Shown in pieces: positions 1-8,750 of a stretch of 64,000 nucleotides of DNA (positions within the stretch are counted from its first letter, which is position 1; every line of letters begins with the position of its first letter). This DNA is from Streptomonospora sp. PA3. GTDB lineage: Bacteria > Actinomycetota > Actinomycetes > Streptosporangiales > Streptosporangiaceae. The translations under genes and the position numbers were made by a program. The stretch covers positions 122,201 to 186,200 of the forward strand of contig NZ_VTZW01000020.1 of NCBI RefSeq assembly GCF_009728995.1. Reading direction: 5' to 3'. Under the pieces are notes generated by a model. That model ran no database searches, had not been told where the DNA came from, and saw nothing but the letters and a program-made list of their open reading frames with translations.

Positions 1-579
1 GCTGGCCAGCATGACGAGCCAGACGATCAGCTGGACGCCCGCCAGCCAGCAGGCGAGGAAGACCTGCACGGGAGTGGGCGCGTCCCGCGTCGCCAGCAGC
101 AAGGGCGGCAGGCCGGCCGCGATCATCAGCGCGGCATAGCCCGCCTTGTGCCGGCGCCGGCCCGTGACGGCGACGCTGGCGGCCCAGAACTGCGTCGCGC
201 CCAGCGCGAACGGGTTGGGGCCGAGCAGCCCGACCATGGCCAGCAGCGCCAGGTAGGAGAGCACGACGTCGCGGCGGAGCCCGGTATCCGGCCGGTCGAT
301 GCGGGTGCGGATGACCCGCATCGAAAGGTAGGCCAGCAGCACCGAGCACGCCACGCCGGCGGCCGCGAGCACGCCGCTCAGCGCCCCGGGCGCCCGGCTG
401 GCGAAAGAGGCCAGCTCGGAGGTCTGCATATCGATGCCCGCCACCACCGCCATCAACGCGCTGAGCACGCAGAACAGCGGAGTGCACAGCGACATCAGCA
501 GCACGATGCGCCGCGCGAGGTCGATCCTGCGCCGCATCCGGTCCGTGTCGCCCAGCGCGGCGGTGCCGTCTCCGGTCAC
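1..579 (-). CDS. Membrane protein N-terminus, possibly a sensor kinase (partial)
   Basis: An open frame of 193 codons runs off the left edge of the window. It starts at GTG 579, with an AAGGGGG ribosome binding site about 9 nt upstream. After a charged start (RMRRRIDLARR) come about five hydrophobic segments with short loops and no soluble domain yet. It is the last gene of a minus-strand set behind an ABC-2 ATPase and permease. In actinomycetes such pairs are often followed by a histidine kinase with a multi-span N-terminal sensor and then a response regulator. Calling this the kinase sensor domain is inference from context; the kinase core would lie outside the window. A second permease subunit is the main alternative. 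Confidence 0.55.
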   Translation of the reverse strand, partial: MTGDGTAALGDTDRMRRRIDLARRIVLLMSLCTPLFCVLSALMAVVAGIDMQTSELASFASRAPGALSGVLAAAGVACSVLLAYLSMRVIRTRIDRPDTGLRRDVVLSYLALLAMVGLLGPNPFALGATQFWAASVAVTGRRRHKAGYAALMIAAGLPPLLLATRDAPTPVQVFLACWLAGVQLIVWLVMLAS

Positions 580-640
580 GCGCCCACCCCCTTCGCCTGC
601 CGTGCCGGTCTCCGCGTGCCGGCCTGGAAGGGCCTGCGGT

Positions 641-666
641 GCGCTTCGACGCGCCGCCCTCCCTCC
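641..666 (+). repeat. Repeat family C, copy 1 (short intergenic repeat)
   Basis: A 26-bp stretch beginning GCGCTTCGACGCGCCG and followed by a CT-rich tail closely matches sequences at 26881-26930 (reverse strand) and 55281-55308. It lies in the 220-bp gap between the ABC-2 permease and the downstream membrane gene. Only the core of the longer element is present here, so this may be a decayed copy. Confidence 0.5.
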
Positions 667-799
667 GACCCGAACACACTAAGCGTCGTGCGGCGCGCGG
701 ACGGCGGTGCGCGGCGGACGGCCGGGTGGCCGGCCGGCCGCCGCGCTTTCCGCAGGCGGGTGCGCGCCCGTCCGCCCGCCTGCGGAGTCTGCGCGGCGC

Positions 800-1666
800 T
801 CACTTGGGCTGGCGGGGATCCCAGCGGAAATAGCGCAGCGAGAGGACCGCGAGCGCCGCCCAGACCAGGACCACCGCCGCGGACGGCAGCGCCGCCGTCC
901 ACAGCTCGATGCCGGAGGCCGGATCCGCCCCCGGGACTCCGCCGAAGACGTCGAGGCCGAGGTAGCCCGCGCGCAGCAACTCCACCGCGGGGGCCATCGG
1001 CAGCAGCCGCGCTGCGGTCGCCAGGCCCTCGGGCAGCACCTCCAAGGGGAGCATCAGGCCGCTGGAGAGGTAGAGCACCAGGAAGGGGAGCATGCTGATC
1101 ATCTGGGCGCTCTCGGCGTTGCGCGCGAACCGCGTGGAGGCGGCGCCCAGCAGGGCCATGGTCACGGTCGTCACCAGGACGGTGGCCGCGACCATGACCG
1201 GGTCGGCCGGCAGCCGGTCGAACCCGGCGGCCAGTACCGCGGCGACCACGGCCGTCAGCACCGCGACCACCGCCACCACCGACAGCGTGGTCGCCCCGAA
1301 CAGGGCGGCGGGAGCGACCCCGCTGGCGCGGAAGCGCTTGAGGATCAGCTGTTCGCGGCGGGCCGCGTAGATGTTGGAGACGTGCATGACGCCGATCATC
1401 ATCGCGATGACGGCCGGGGTGCCGGCGAGCGACAGCTCCGCCAGGTCGACGCCGGGGACCGGCGACTCCCCCTGGGAGATCACCGCGATGCCGACGAAGA
1501 ACAGCGGGAACAGCACGAAGAACAGCGCGGTGCGGTACCGGTGGATCAGCGTGAACTCGGTGCGGGTCAGCCGCAGCGCCTGGCGGACGGTACTGACAGG
1601 GCTGCGCGGCGGGGCCTGCCCGATCCCGTCCCGCCGTTCGGCGGCCTGCTCGGTGGTGGGGCTCAT
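800..1666 (-). CDS. ABC-2 type transporter permease
   Basis: This 288-residue membrane protein is the membrane subunit of an ABC exporter. A cytoplasmic N-terminus of about 45 residues is followed by roughly six transmembrane segments, with the first near residues 47-65. The mid-protein region (IYAARREQLILKRFRASG) and a conserved span containing LPFLVLYLSSGLMLP are typical of ABC-2 permeases of the drug or lipid export type. It lies 112 nt downstream of the ATPase gene on the same strand, so the two probably form one exporter. The substrate is unknown; drug, lipid or lantibiotic-like molecules are usual in this class. The gap to the ATPase contains a family B repeat. Confidence 0.88.
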   Translation of the reverse strand: MSPTTEQAAERRDGIGQAPPRSPVSTVRQALRLTRTEFTLIHRYRTALFFVLFPLFFVGIAVISQGESPVPGVDLAELSLAGTPAVIAMMIGVMHVSNIYAARREQLILKRFRASGVAPAALFGATTLSVVAVVAVLTAVVAAVLAAGFDRLPADPVMVAATVLVTTVTMALLGAASTRFARNAESAQMISMLPFLVLYLSSGLMLPLEVLPEGLATAARLLPMAPAVELLRAGYLGLDVFGGVPGADPASGIELWTAALPSAAVVLVWAALAVLSLRYFRWDPRQPK

Positions 1667-1703
1667 CGTCGGTTCCTCTGCGAATGGCGGCGAGTGGAAA
1701 GGG

Positions 1704-1740
1704 GGCGCACAGCGCCTCCGTGAGGGGCGGTGGCGGGCGG
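1704..1740 (+). repeat. Repeat family B, copy 1
   Basis: This 37-bp sequence is centred on AGCGCCTCCGTGAGGGGCGG. It matches the unit of the tandem repeats near 52.0-52.15 kb and, on the other strand, 16661-16696. It lies between the ABC-2 ATPase and permease genes and overlaps neither. Confidence 0.6.
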
Positions 1741-1778
1741 TCGCCGGCGGCTGCGCGCCCGGCGGGCCGCCCGGCGGC

Positions 1779-2774
1779 TCATCCGGCGTCCGGGCGGCCG
1801 GAGACGACCTCGGCCGCTCCCTCGGCGACGCTGAGGAAGACGTCCTCCAGCGATGCGCTGCGCAGCTCCAGGCGCTCCAGGGCCGTGCCGCGCTGCCGCG
1901 CCCAGTCCAGCAGCGGCCCCATCGCCCGGTAGGCGCGCCCGTCGGCGTCGTCGCCGCCGACGGTGTAGTTCACCCAGGCCTCGCCGCCGCGCATCTCGAC
2001 CGCGGCGGTGGAGCCGGGCAGCTCGGGCAGGTCGGCGAAGCGCACGTCGGCGGGCAGCCGGAAGGCGATGCGGTCGCCCCATTCGACGACCACCTCGCGC
2101 AGGGTTCCCTCGATCCGGGTCTCGCCGCGGTGCATGATGGCCAGCCGGTCGGCGAGGAACTCGGCCTCCTCCAGGTGGTGCGTGGTGAGCAGGACGGCCA
2201 TCCCACGCTCGACGAGTTCGGCGACGGCACTCCAGGTGGCGCGCCGGGCCTCGGGGTCCATGCCGGTGGTGGGCTCGTCCAGGAACAGCACCTCGGGCTG
2301 GGAGAGCACCGCCAGTCCCAAATCGAGGCGGCGCTTCTGCCCGCCGGAGAGGTGGCGGACCTGGACACCGGCCTTGTCTGCGAGGCCGGTCAGCTCCAGC
2401 ACCGCGCCGCGGTCCATCGGGTCGGCGGCCAGGTCGCGGGAGAGGTCGATGCTCTCGGCGACGGTCAGCTCCGGGAAGAGCCCGCTGTGCTGCAGCACGG
2501 CGTCGACACGCTCGCGCAGCTCGCGGGGGCGGCCGTAGGGGTCGCTGCCCAGGACGCGCACGGTGCCCGCGGTGGGCCGGCGGAACCCCTCAAGGGTCTC
2601 GACGGTGGTGGTCTTGCCCGCGCCGTTGGTGCCCAGCAGCGCGAACAACTCTCCCTTGGCCACCTCGAAGGAGATGCCCTTGACCGCCTCGAAGTCGCCG
2701 TAGCTCTGCCGCAGGCCCCGGACACTGATCGCGTGCTCGCCGGGCTCGGCCGCCGGCGGTTCTGCTGTGCTCAT
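1779..2774 (-). CDS. ABC transporter ATP-binding protein (ABC-2/DrrA type)
   Basis: This 331-residue ATPase energises the adjacent ABC-2 permease. Visible motifs in order are Walker A GTNGAGKT (residues 48-55), the signature LSGGQKRR, Walker B VLFLDEPTTGMDP and the H-loop LTTHHLEEAE. A C-terminal extension of about 90 residues, seen in DrrA-like exporter ATPases, follows the nucleotide-binding domain. The ATG at 2774 was chosen because the N-terminal fold begins soon after it and a GGGAG sequence precedes it; an in-frame start at 2825 would add 17 glycine-rich residues. The transported substrate cannot be read from sequence. Confidence 0.9.
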   Translation of the reverse strand: MSTAEPPAAEPGEHAISVRGLRQSYGDFEAVKGISFEVAKGELFALLGTNGAGKTTTVETLEGFRRPTAGTVRVLGSDPYGRPRELRERVDAVLQHSGLFPELTVAESIDLSRDLAADPMDRGAVLELTGLADKAGVQVRHLSGGQKRRLDLGLAVLSQPEVLFLDEPTTGMDPEARRATWSAVAELVERGMAVLLTTHHLEEAEFLADRLAIMHRGETRIEGTLREVVVEWGDRIAFRLPADVRFADLPELPGSTAAVEMRGGEAWVNYTVGGDDADGRAYRAMGPLLDWARQRGTALERLELRSASLEDVFLSVAEGAAEVVSGRPDAG

Positions 2775-2903
2775 ACCCCCGATTCTCCCGCCCGGCCCCG
2801 CAGCGCCCCCAGACCCCGATGTCACCGCCCGCCCGTGAGATCCGCCCGGCCCCGCCCATGACAGGTGTCATACCTCGCCGGACCCGGTTTCCGGTCCGAA
2901 CGA

Positions 2904-4346
2904 TCAGCTGTCGATGCCCATGCCCACGGCGTCCAGGGTGCGCAGCCAGAGGTTGCGGCGGCCGCCGTTGCGGTCGGCGGCGGCGAGGGAGCGTTTGGTG
3001 AGTTCGATTCCGGCGTAGCGCAGCGGCTCGGGCGGGAAGGGGACGGGGCGGCTGCGGACCAGCTTGAGCCGGGTGCGTTCGGTGTCGGCGCCGTCGAGGC
3101 GGTCGAGCATCACCTGGGCGCCGAAGCGGGTGGCGCCCACGCCCAGGCCGGTGTAGCCGGCGGCGTAGGCCAGCCGGCCGCCGAACGCGGTGCCGAAGAA
3201 CGCGCAGAAGCGGCTGGAGGTGTCGATAACCCCGCCCCAGCTGTGGGTGAAGGAGAGCCCTTCCAGCTGCGGGAAGGTCGCGAAGAAGTTGCCGGCGAGG
3301 CGGTGGAAGGTCTCGGGGTTCTGGTCGTAGGCGGGGCGCACCCGGCCGCCGTAGTGGTAGACGACGTCGTAGCCGCCCCACAGGACGCGGTTGTCGGCGG
3401 TGAGCCGGTAGTAGTGGAACCGGTTGCCGGAGTCGCTGAGACCCTGGCGGCCCTGCCAGCCGATCGAGGCCAGCTGCTCGGCGGTCAGCGGTTCGGTGAC
3501 CAGGGCATAGTCGTAGACGGGCGCGACGTAGTGCCGGATGCGGCGCAGCGGGCCGGGGAAGGCGCCGCTGCCCCAGGCCACGCGTTCGGCCAGCACCGAT
3601 CCGGTGCGCAGCTGGAGCCGCAGCCCGCCGTGCTCGCGGCGGATGCCGCGCACGGGGCTGTTCTCGTAGATGCGCACGCCCAGCCGCAGGCAGGCCTCGC
3701 GCAGCCCCCACACCAGCTTGGCCGGGTGCACCATGGCCACGCCGTCGGGGTCGAGCAGCCCGCCCAGGTAGGTGGGCGAGTCGACCAGGGCGCGCGTCTG
3801 CGCCCCGGTGAGGGTGCGCACGCGCTGGCCCAGCCCGCGCAGCGCGGCCGCGGTGTCGGCCAGGTCGTCGACCTGCCAGGGCTCGGTGGCCACCGCCAGC
3901 TCGCCGGTGCGCTCGAACTCGCAGTCGATCCCGTGGCGGCGGAGGGTGTCCTCGATGGCGTCGAGGTTCTGTCGGCCCAGCCGCTCCAGTTCGGCGATCT
4001 CCTCGGGCCAGCGCTCGGCGCCGTTGCCGTGGCCGTGGGTGAGGCTGGCGGCGCAGAATCCCCCGTTGCGGCCGGAGGCCGCCCAGCCGGCGGTGCGCGC
4101 CTCCAGCAGGACGACGTCGCGCCCGGGGTCGCGCTCCTTGGCGATGAGTGCGCTCCACAGCCCGCTGAACCCGCCGCCGACGACGGCGAGCTCGGCGCGC
4201 TCGGCTCCCTCCAGCGCGGGGGCGGCCTCGGGGACGTCGTGGCCGACCACGTCGGGGTCGAGCCAGAAGGTGCGGGGGCGGGCACCGGCCAGCGCCCGGG
4301 AGGCCGGTGCGGCCGGGTGCGGGCGGCCGGGAGCGGACGCGGACAC
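2904..4346 (-). CDS. FAD-dependent amine oxidase (DAO family, polyamine locus)
   Basis: This flavoprotein of about 480 residues belongs to the D-amino-acid-oxidase/GlpO fold. The N-terminal dinucleotide motif is VVGGGFSGLWSA, followed by the flavin-contact segment GWAASGRNGGF. A C-terminal segment with GRLAYAAGYTGLGVG completes the FAD site. It is the last gene of an operon encoding a polyamine ABC transporter and an aminobutyraldehyde dehydrogenase. Oxidation of putrescine, gamma-glutamylputrescine (PuuB-like) or a related amine is therefore the likely role; the substrate is inferred from context. GTG 4346 is preferred because GGAAG lies 9 nt before it. TTG 4355 is in frame but touches that ribosome site. 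Confidence 0.82.
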   Translation of the reverse strand: MSASAPGRPHPAAPASRALAGARPRTFWLDPDVVGHDVPEAAPALEGAERAELAVVGGGFSGLWSALIAKERDPGRDVVLLEARTAGWAASGRNGGFCAASLTHGHGNGAERWPEEIAELERLGRQNLDAIEDTLRRHGIDCEFERTGELAVATEPWQVDDLADTAAALRGLGQRVRTLTGAQTRALVDSPTYLGGLLDPDGVAMVHPAKLVWGLREACLRLGVRIYENSPVRGIRREHGGLRLQLRTGSVLAERVAWGSGAFPGPLRRIRHYVAPVYDYALVTEPLTAEQLASIGWQGRQGLSDSGNRFHYYRLTADNRVLWGGYDVVYHYGGRVRPAYDQNPETFHRLAGNFFATFPQLEGLSFTHSWGGVIDTSSRFCAFFGTAFGGRLAYAAGYTGLGVGATRFGAQVMLDRLDGADTERTRLKLVRSRPVPFPPEPLRYAGIELTKRSLAAADRNGGRRNLWLRTLDAVGMGIDS

Positions 4347-4463
4347 GGTGACCAACTTCCGTTCGTAGCGGACGGGGATGCTCGTGCGGGGGCGGCCGCG
4401 CAGGGGCGCCCGGGGGCGGGGCCCGCCCGGCGGGGACGGCGCGCGGCGGCCCCGCCGGGCGGG

Positions 4464-5318
4464 TCAGCGGCTGCGCCGGCGCGCCAGGACCATGTTGCCC
4501 GCGGCCAGCAGGACGCCGATGCCGAAGATCAGCGTTCCCATCACGTTGACCTGCGGCGGGATCCCCACACGGGTGGCACCCCAGATCCACAGCGGGAACG
4601 TCTGGGTGCTGCCGGAGACGAACGAGGTGATGATGTAGTCGTCGACCGACAGCGCGAAGGCGATCAGCCCGCCCGAGGTGATCGCCGGCACCAGCAGCGG
4701 CAGCGTGACCAGGCGGAACGTGGCCAGTGGCGTGGCTCCCAGGTCGCGCGCCGCCTCCTCGACGCTCGGGTCCATGGTCAGCACCCGCGCCCGCACGGTG
4801 ATGGCAACGAACGACACCGAGAACATCACGTGGGCGATGAGGATCGTCCAGTAGCCCACGGCGATGTTCATGGTCAGAAACATCGAGAGCAGCGAGGCGC
4901 CCAGCACGACCTCCGGCGCCGAGATCGCCGAGAACATCACCAGGTTGGTGGCCGACTGGCCGAAGAACCGGTAGCGCCCCAGCGCCAGGCCCAGCAGGGT
5001 CCCCAGGAACCCGGCGATGAGCATGGTCAGCACCGCGATGGTGATGGTGTTCAGCAGCGCGACGTTGAGGTCGGGGTAGGCGAAGGCGTCGGAGTACCAG
5101 CGGAGGGTGAAGCCCTCCCAGGTGACGTTGTGCCGCCCCTTGATGTCGTTGAAGCTGAACACGACCATGAACACGATGGGCGCGAAGAGCCAGCACAGCA
5201 CCGCCCAGGTGAAGTACTTGCCCCAGTCCGGCCGGCGCCGCTCGCCGCCCCGGCGCCGCGCGGAGCGCTCGGCCGCCGCACCGCCCGGGGTGCGGCCGGT
5301 CTCGGTCGCGGTCGTCAT
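4464..5318 (-). CDS. potC: Polyamine ABC transporter permease PotC-like
   Basis: This 284-residue binding-protein-dependent permease has six predicted membrane spans. It has a basic N-terminus and the EAA loop (EEAARDLGATPLATFRLVTLP) that docks onto the ATPase. The FSFND sequence after the first span and the SVDDYIITSFV segment are typical of PotC-type spermidine/putrescine permeases. Its ATG overlaps the TGA of potB by 4 nt (ATGA), so translation is probably coupled. With PotB it should form the membrane channel for polyamines supplied by the upstream binding protein. Exact polyamine specificity is not determinable here. Confidence 0.9.
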   Translation of the reverse strand: MTTATETGRTPGGAAAERSARRRGGERRRPDWGKYFTWAVLCWLFAPIVFMVVFSFNDIKGRHNVTWEGFTLRWYSDAFAYPDLNVALLNTITIAVLTMLIAGFLGTLLGLALGRYRFFGQSATNLVMFSAISAPEVVLGASLLSMFLTMNIAVGYWTILIAHVMFSVSFVAITVRARVLTMDPSVEEAARDLGATPLATFRLVTLPLLVPAITSGGLIAFALSVDDYIITSFVSGSTQTFPLWIWGATRVGIPPQVNVMGTLIFGIGVLLAAGNMVLARRRSR

Positions 5319-6199
5319 CGGGCCTGCACCTCCATCACCTGTTCGGTCCCCAGCGCCTTGGCGTAGCTGAAGATCCCGATCAGCAGCACCGCCATGAGCA
5401 CGAAGGTGATCGCGGCGGCCAGCGGATAGGCGTTGTTGACCAGGTACTGCGTCTGGATCACCTTGCCGATCATGGTGTTGCCGGTGCCGCCGAGCACCGT
5501 CGCGGTGACGTAGTCGGCGCTGGTCGGGATGAACACCATGATCACGCCGGCGAACACGCCCGGCAGCGACATGGGCAGCACCACGCGAACGAACGCCTGC
5601 ACGCGGCCGGCGTAGAGGTCGTGGGCCGCCTCCACCACGCGGTGGTCCATGCGCTCCAGCACCGCGTAGATCGGCAGCACCATGAACGGCAGGAAGTTGT
5701 AGGCGAGCCCGAAGACGACCGCCGTGGCCGAGTTGAGCACCCCGAAGTCGGCGGGCAGCACACCCAGGCCCTTGAGCGCGCCGAGGATGACGCCGTTGTC
5801 GGAGAGGATGAACCCCCACGAGATCGTCCTCAGCACGAAGGACACGAAGAACGGCAGCAGCACCAGCAGCAGGTAGGTGGTCTTGTAGGCCCCGCCCTTG
5901 AACGCGATCCAGTAGGCCACCGGGTAGCCGATGGCGATGCACAGCAGCGTGGCCAGTCCGCCGTAGAGCAGCGACCGCAGGATCTGCTCCCAGTAGAGGC
6001 CCAGGGCGCGGGTGTAGTTGCCCACTTCGAAGGTGAACGAGTACCCCGCGCCCAGGCTGCCGGTCATCAGCGACATCGACACCACGCTGGCGATCGGTGC
6101 CACGAAGAACAGCGCCAGCCACACCCATCCGGGAAGGACCAGGGCGTAGGGCGCGAACCGGCCGGTGCGCCCGCGCTTGCCCGCTTGTGTCGCCGCCAT
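5315..6199 (-). CDS. potB: Polyamine ABC transporter permease PotB-like
   Basis: This 294-residue permease is the partner of PotC. It has about six membrane spans, the first at residues 18-40, and an EAA motif (EAAHDLYAGRVQAFVRVVLP). A segment with VFIPTSADYVTATVLGG is characteristic of PotB-like subunits. The gene starts 2 nt after the stop of the binding-protein gene and ends inside the potC start codon, so order and spacing indicate one tightly coupled operon. Known PotB proteins import spermidine or putrescine; that role fits the flanking aldehyde dehydrogenase and amine oxidase. Confidence 0.9.
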   Translation of the reverse strand: MAATQAGKRGRTGRFAPYALVLPGWVWLALFFVAPIASVVSMSLMTGSLGAGYSFTFEVGNYTRALGLYWEQILRSLLYGGLATLLCIAIGYPVAYWIAFKGGAYKTTYLLLVLLPFFVSFVLRTISWGFILSDNGVILGALKGLGVLPADFGVLNSATAVVFGLAYNFLPFMVLPIYAVLERMDHRVVEAAHDLYAGRVQAFVRVVLPMSLPGVFAGVIMVFIPTSADYVTATVLGGTGNTMIGKVIQTQYLVNNAYPLAAAITFVLMAVLLIGIFSYAKALGTEQVMEVQAR

Positions 6200-6201
6200 G
6201 G

Positions 6202-7437
6202 TCAGGACTGGGAGACGGAGAGGAACAGCGGGGCGAACTTCTCCTCGTTGTTGCTGGTGATCGGCACGTAGTTGTGCAGCTTCTCGTAGTCCTCGTCAGT
6301 GGGGTAGACCAGAGGGCTGTCGATGACGCGCTCCAGCCACTCCTTGTCCTCGCCGGAGGCCTTGGCCGCCTTGTCGCGCAGCACCTCGCGCGACTTCGGA
6401 ACCGGGGTGATGTAGTTGATGTACTCGGTCAGACCGGCGGCGATCTCCGGGTCGTAGAAGAAGTCCATCAGCATCAGCGCGTCCACGGGGTTCTTCGCGG
6501 TGAACGGGATCATCATGTTGTCGCTCCACAGCGTGGCGCCCTCTTCGGGGACGACGAACTGGAGGTTGGTCCCCTGCTCGGCGTTCTGCTGGAAGATGTC
6601 GCCGGACCAGGCCATGGACATCCAGATGTCGCCGTTGCTCAGCGGCTGGATGTAGTCCTGGGAGTAGTAGCGCCGCACCAGGCCCTTGTCGCGCTGCTCC
6701 TGCAGGGCGTCGGCGGCGTCGATCCAGTCGCGCTCGGTGGAGTCGGCAGGCTTGACCCCGTTGTAGAACAGCCCGAAGTTGGCCAGCTCCTGCGGGTCGG
6801 CGAACATGCCGACCTTGTCCTTGAACGCGGTGTCCCACAGGTCCTTGATGCTGGTGATCTCGCGGTCGACGTACTCGGGGTTGTAGGCGATGCCGGTGAT
6901 GCCCGAGGCGTAGGGGATCGTGTACCGGTTTCCGGGGTCGTAGCTGGTGTTCTTGTAGATGTCGGCCGCGTGCTCGGCGAAGTTGGGCAGCTTGGCGTGG
7001 TCCAGCGGCGCCAGGTAGTTGAGCTCCATGAGCTTGTTCAGCTCGATGCCGTTGGTCAGCACCATCAGGTCGTAGCCGATGGGCTCGGACTGGGCGAGCA
7101 TGGGCTGGATCTTGCCGAAGAAGGACGGGTTGTCCTGGATGGCCTCGTCGTAGTCGACCTTGATGCCCGTCTCCTCGGTGAAGGCCTTGAGTTCGGGCTT
7201 GTCGGGGTCCATGTACAGCGGCCAGTTGGCGAAGGTGAGTCGGCCGTTGCTCTCCTTGCCGTCCCAGAAGCCCTCCGCGGTCGCGGACTCGCCGCCCTGG
7301 CCCTCGACTCCGCACGCGGAGAGGGCGAGGCCGGCGGCGGTCATCGTGGAGAGCCCGAGCATGGAGCGTCGGCTGAGTCGTGGCTGGGTGAGCCCGCGCG
7401 CGAATGCGGCTTGCGCGGGAGTGAGGCGTCGGGTCAC
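6202..7437 (-). CDS. potD: Polyamine-binding lipoprotein PotD-like
   Basis: This 411-residue extracytoplasmic solute-binding protein delivers polyamine to PotBC. A twin arginine in SRRSMLGL lies ahead of a hydrophobic stretch ending in a lipobox-like LSAC, so it is probably a Tat-exported lipoprotein anchored at that cysteine. The mature start (LTFANWPLYMDP) and an internal ETGIKVDYDEAI segment are typical of the PotD/PotF family. GTG 7437 was chosen because GGAAGAAG precedes it by about 10 nt and the N-region then has normal Tat length. A 145-nt gap separates it from potA, longer than elsewhere in the operon, so a separate promoter or processing site is possible. Confidence 0.88.
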   Translation of the reverse strand: MTRRLTPAQAAFARGLTQPRLSRRSMLGLSTMTAAGLALSACGVEGQGGESATAEGFWDGKESNGRLTFANWPLYMDPDKPELKAFTEETGIKVDYDEAIQDNPSFFGKIQPMLAQSEPIGYDLMVLTNGIELNKLMELNYLAPLDHAKLPNFAEHAADIYKNTSYDPGNRYTIPYASGITGIAYNPEYVDREITSIKDLWDTAFKDKVGMFADPQELANFGLFYNGVKPADSTERDWIDAADALQEQRDKGLVRRYYSQDYIQPLSNGDIWMSMAWSGDIFQQNAEQGTNLQFVVPEEGATLWSDNMMIPFTAKNPVDALMLMDFFYDPEIAAGLTEYINYITPVPKSREVLRDKAAKASGEDKEWLERVIDSPLVYPTDEDYEKLHNYVPITSNNEEKFAPLFLSVSQS

Positions 7438-7582
7438 GGCGGTTGGCTTCTTCCTGCTGTGGGGGGTCGGGACGGGGGGTGCGGCGGCAGCGTCACCGGC
7501 AGGGATCGGATGCCGCGGGTGGTGGTGAGCCGTGCGGGGCGCGGTCGCCGCACCGGGTCCCGGAGCGGCGCCGCTCCCGCTC

Positions 7583-8728
7583 CTAGGTACCCGGCAGGGC
7601 GTAGGCGTGCTCGGGACGCCACGACACCCAGACGGTGTCGCCGCGGTCGGCGGCGCTCGCGGCGTCGGAGGAGTTCTGCCGGAAGACGACGATCTCGGTG
7701 CCGTCGCCCAGCCGGACGGTGTAGTGGGTCGTCGAGCCCAGGTAGACCACCTCGGCGACCACACCGGGCAGCCGCGCCCGGTCGGCGGAGGGCTCGGCGG
7801 TATCCAGTGCGATCTTCTCCGGGCGCACGGTCAGGTCGACCCGTGAGCCGGCCGGGGAGTCGCACTCGGCGAGGATCTCGCCGGCCCCGTCGATCCCGAT
7901 CTCCGCGAAGCCGCCGCGGTGTCCGTCGACGGTCCCGCTCAGCAGGTTGGACGTGCCGATGAACCCCGCCGTGAACCGGGTGGCCGGGCGCTCGTAGATC
8001 TCGGCGGGCGTGCCCAGCTGCTCGACGCGGCCGCCGTTCATCACCGCGATGCGGTCGGACATGGTCAGCGCTTCGCCCTGGTCGTGGGTGACGTAGACGA
8101 AGGTGATGCCGACGTCGCGCTGGATGCGCTTGAGCTCGATCTGCATGGCCTGGCGCAGCTTGAGGTCGAGGGCGCCCAGCGGTTCGTCCAGCAGCAGGGC
8201 GCTGGGCCGGTTGACCAGGGCGCGCGCCAGGGCCACCCGCTGCTGCTGGCCGCCGGAGAGCCTGCCGGGCTTGGTGCGCTCGCGCCCGCTCAGCTCCACC
8301 AGCTCCAGGGACTCGGCGACCTTGCGCCGGATCTCGCCCGCCGCCTCGCCCTTGCGCCGCAGCCCGAAGGCGACGTTGTCGAAGACCGTCATGTGCGGGA
8401 ACAGGGCGTAGCTCTGGAAGACCATGTTCACGTCGCGCCGGTGGGGCGGAATCCCGGTGACGTCGTCGCCGTGCAGGCGCACCGTCCCCGACGTGGGGTC
8501 CTCGAAGCCCGCGACCATGCGCATCGTCGTGGTCTTGCCGCAGCCCGACGGGCCGAGCAGGGAGAAGAACTCGCCCTGCTCGATGCGCAGGTCCACGCCG
8601 CGCACGGCCTGCACGTCCTCGCCGCCGGAGCGGTAGGTCTTGACGATCTGCTCCAGGCTGATGGCGGCGGCGCCTGAGGGGGCGCCGGCACCCTGGCGGG
8701 CGCGCGACTCCTCGGTGGCGGTGGCCAT
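7583..8728 (-). CDS. potA: Polyamine ABC transporter ATPase PotA-like
   Basis: This 381-residue ATPase has Walker A GPSGCGKT at residues 59-66, the signature [15 protein letters not shown], Walker [13 protein letters not shown] and the switch histidine in [10 protein letters not shown]-terminal TOBE-like regulatory domain of about 130 residues ([10 protein letters not shown]) follows, as in PotA and other CUT1/MOI importers. ATG 8728 was chosen over 8758 because GAGGAG lies about 8 nt upstream. It follows the aldehyde dehydrogenase by 22 nt and precedes potD, so it belongs to the polyamine operon. Confidence 0.92.
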   Translation of the reverse strand: MATATEESRARQGAGAPSGAAAISLEQIVKTYRSGGEDVQAVRGVDLRIEQGEFFSLLGPSGCGKTTTMRMVAGFEDPTSGTVRLHGDDVTGIPPHRRDVNMVFQSYALFPHMTVFDNVAFGLRRKGEAAGEIRRKVAESLELVELSGRERTKPGRLSGGQQQRVALARALVNRPSALLLDEPLGALDLKLRQAMQIELKRIQRDVGITFVYVTHDQGEALTMSDRIAVMNGGRVEQLGTPAEIYERPATRFTAGFIGTSNLLSGTVDGHRGGFAEIGIDGAGEILAECDSPAGSRVDLTVRPEKIALDTAEPSADRARLPGVVAEVVYLGSTTHYTVRLGDGTEIVVFRQNSSDAASAADRGDTVWVSWRPEHAYALPGT

Positions 8729-8750
8729 GGGGCGGCTCCTCACGGGTGTG

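Noticed and set aside
2590..5196. Long open frame of 868 codons overlapping the amine oxidase and PotC genes
   Set aside because: It runs out of frame through genes with clear domains. Its translation is Arg/Pro/His-rich low complexity, a normal by-product of GC-rich codon use.
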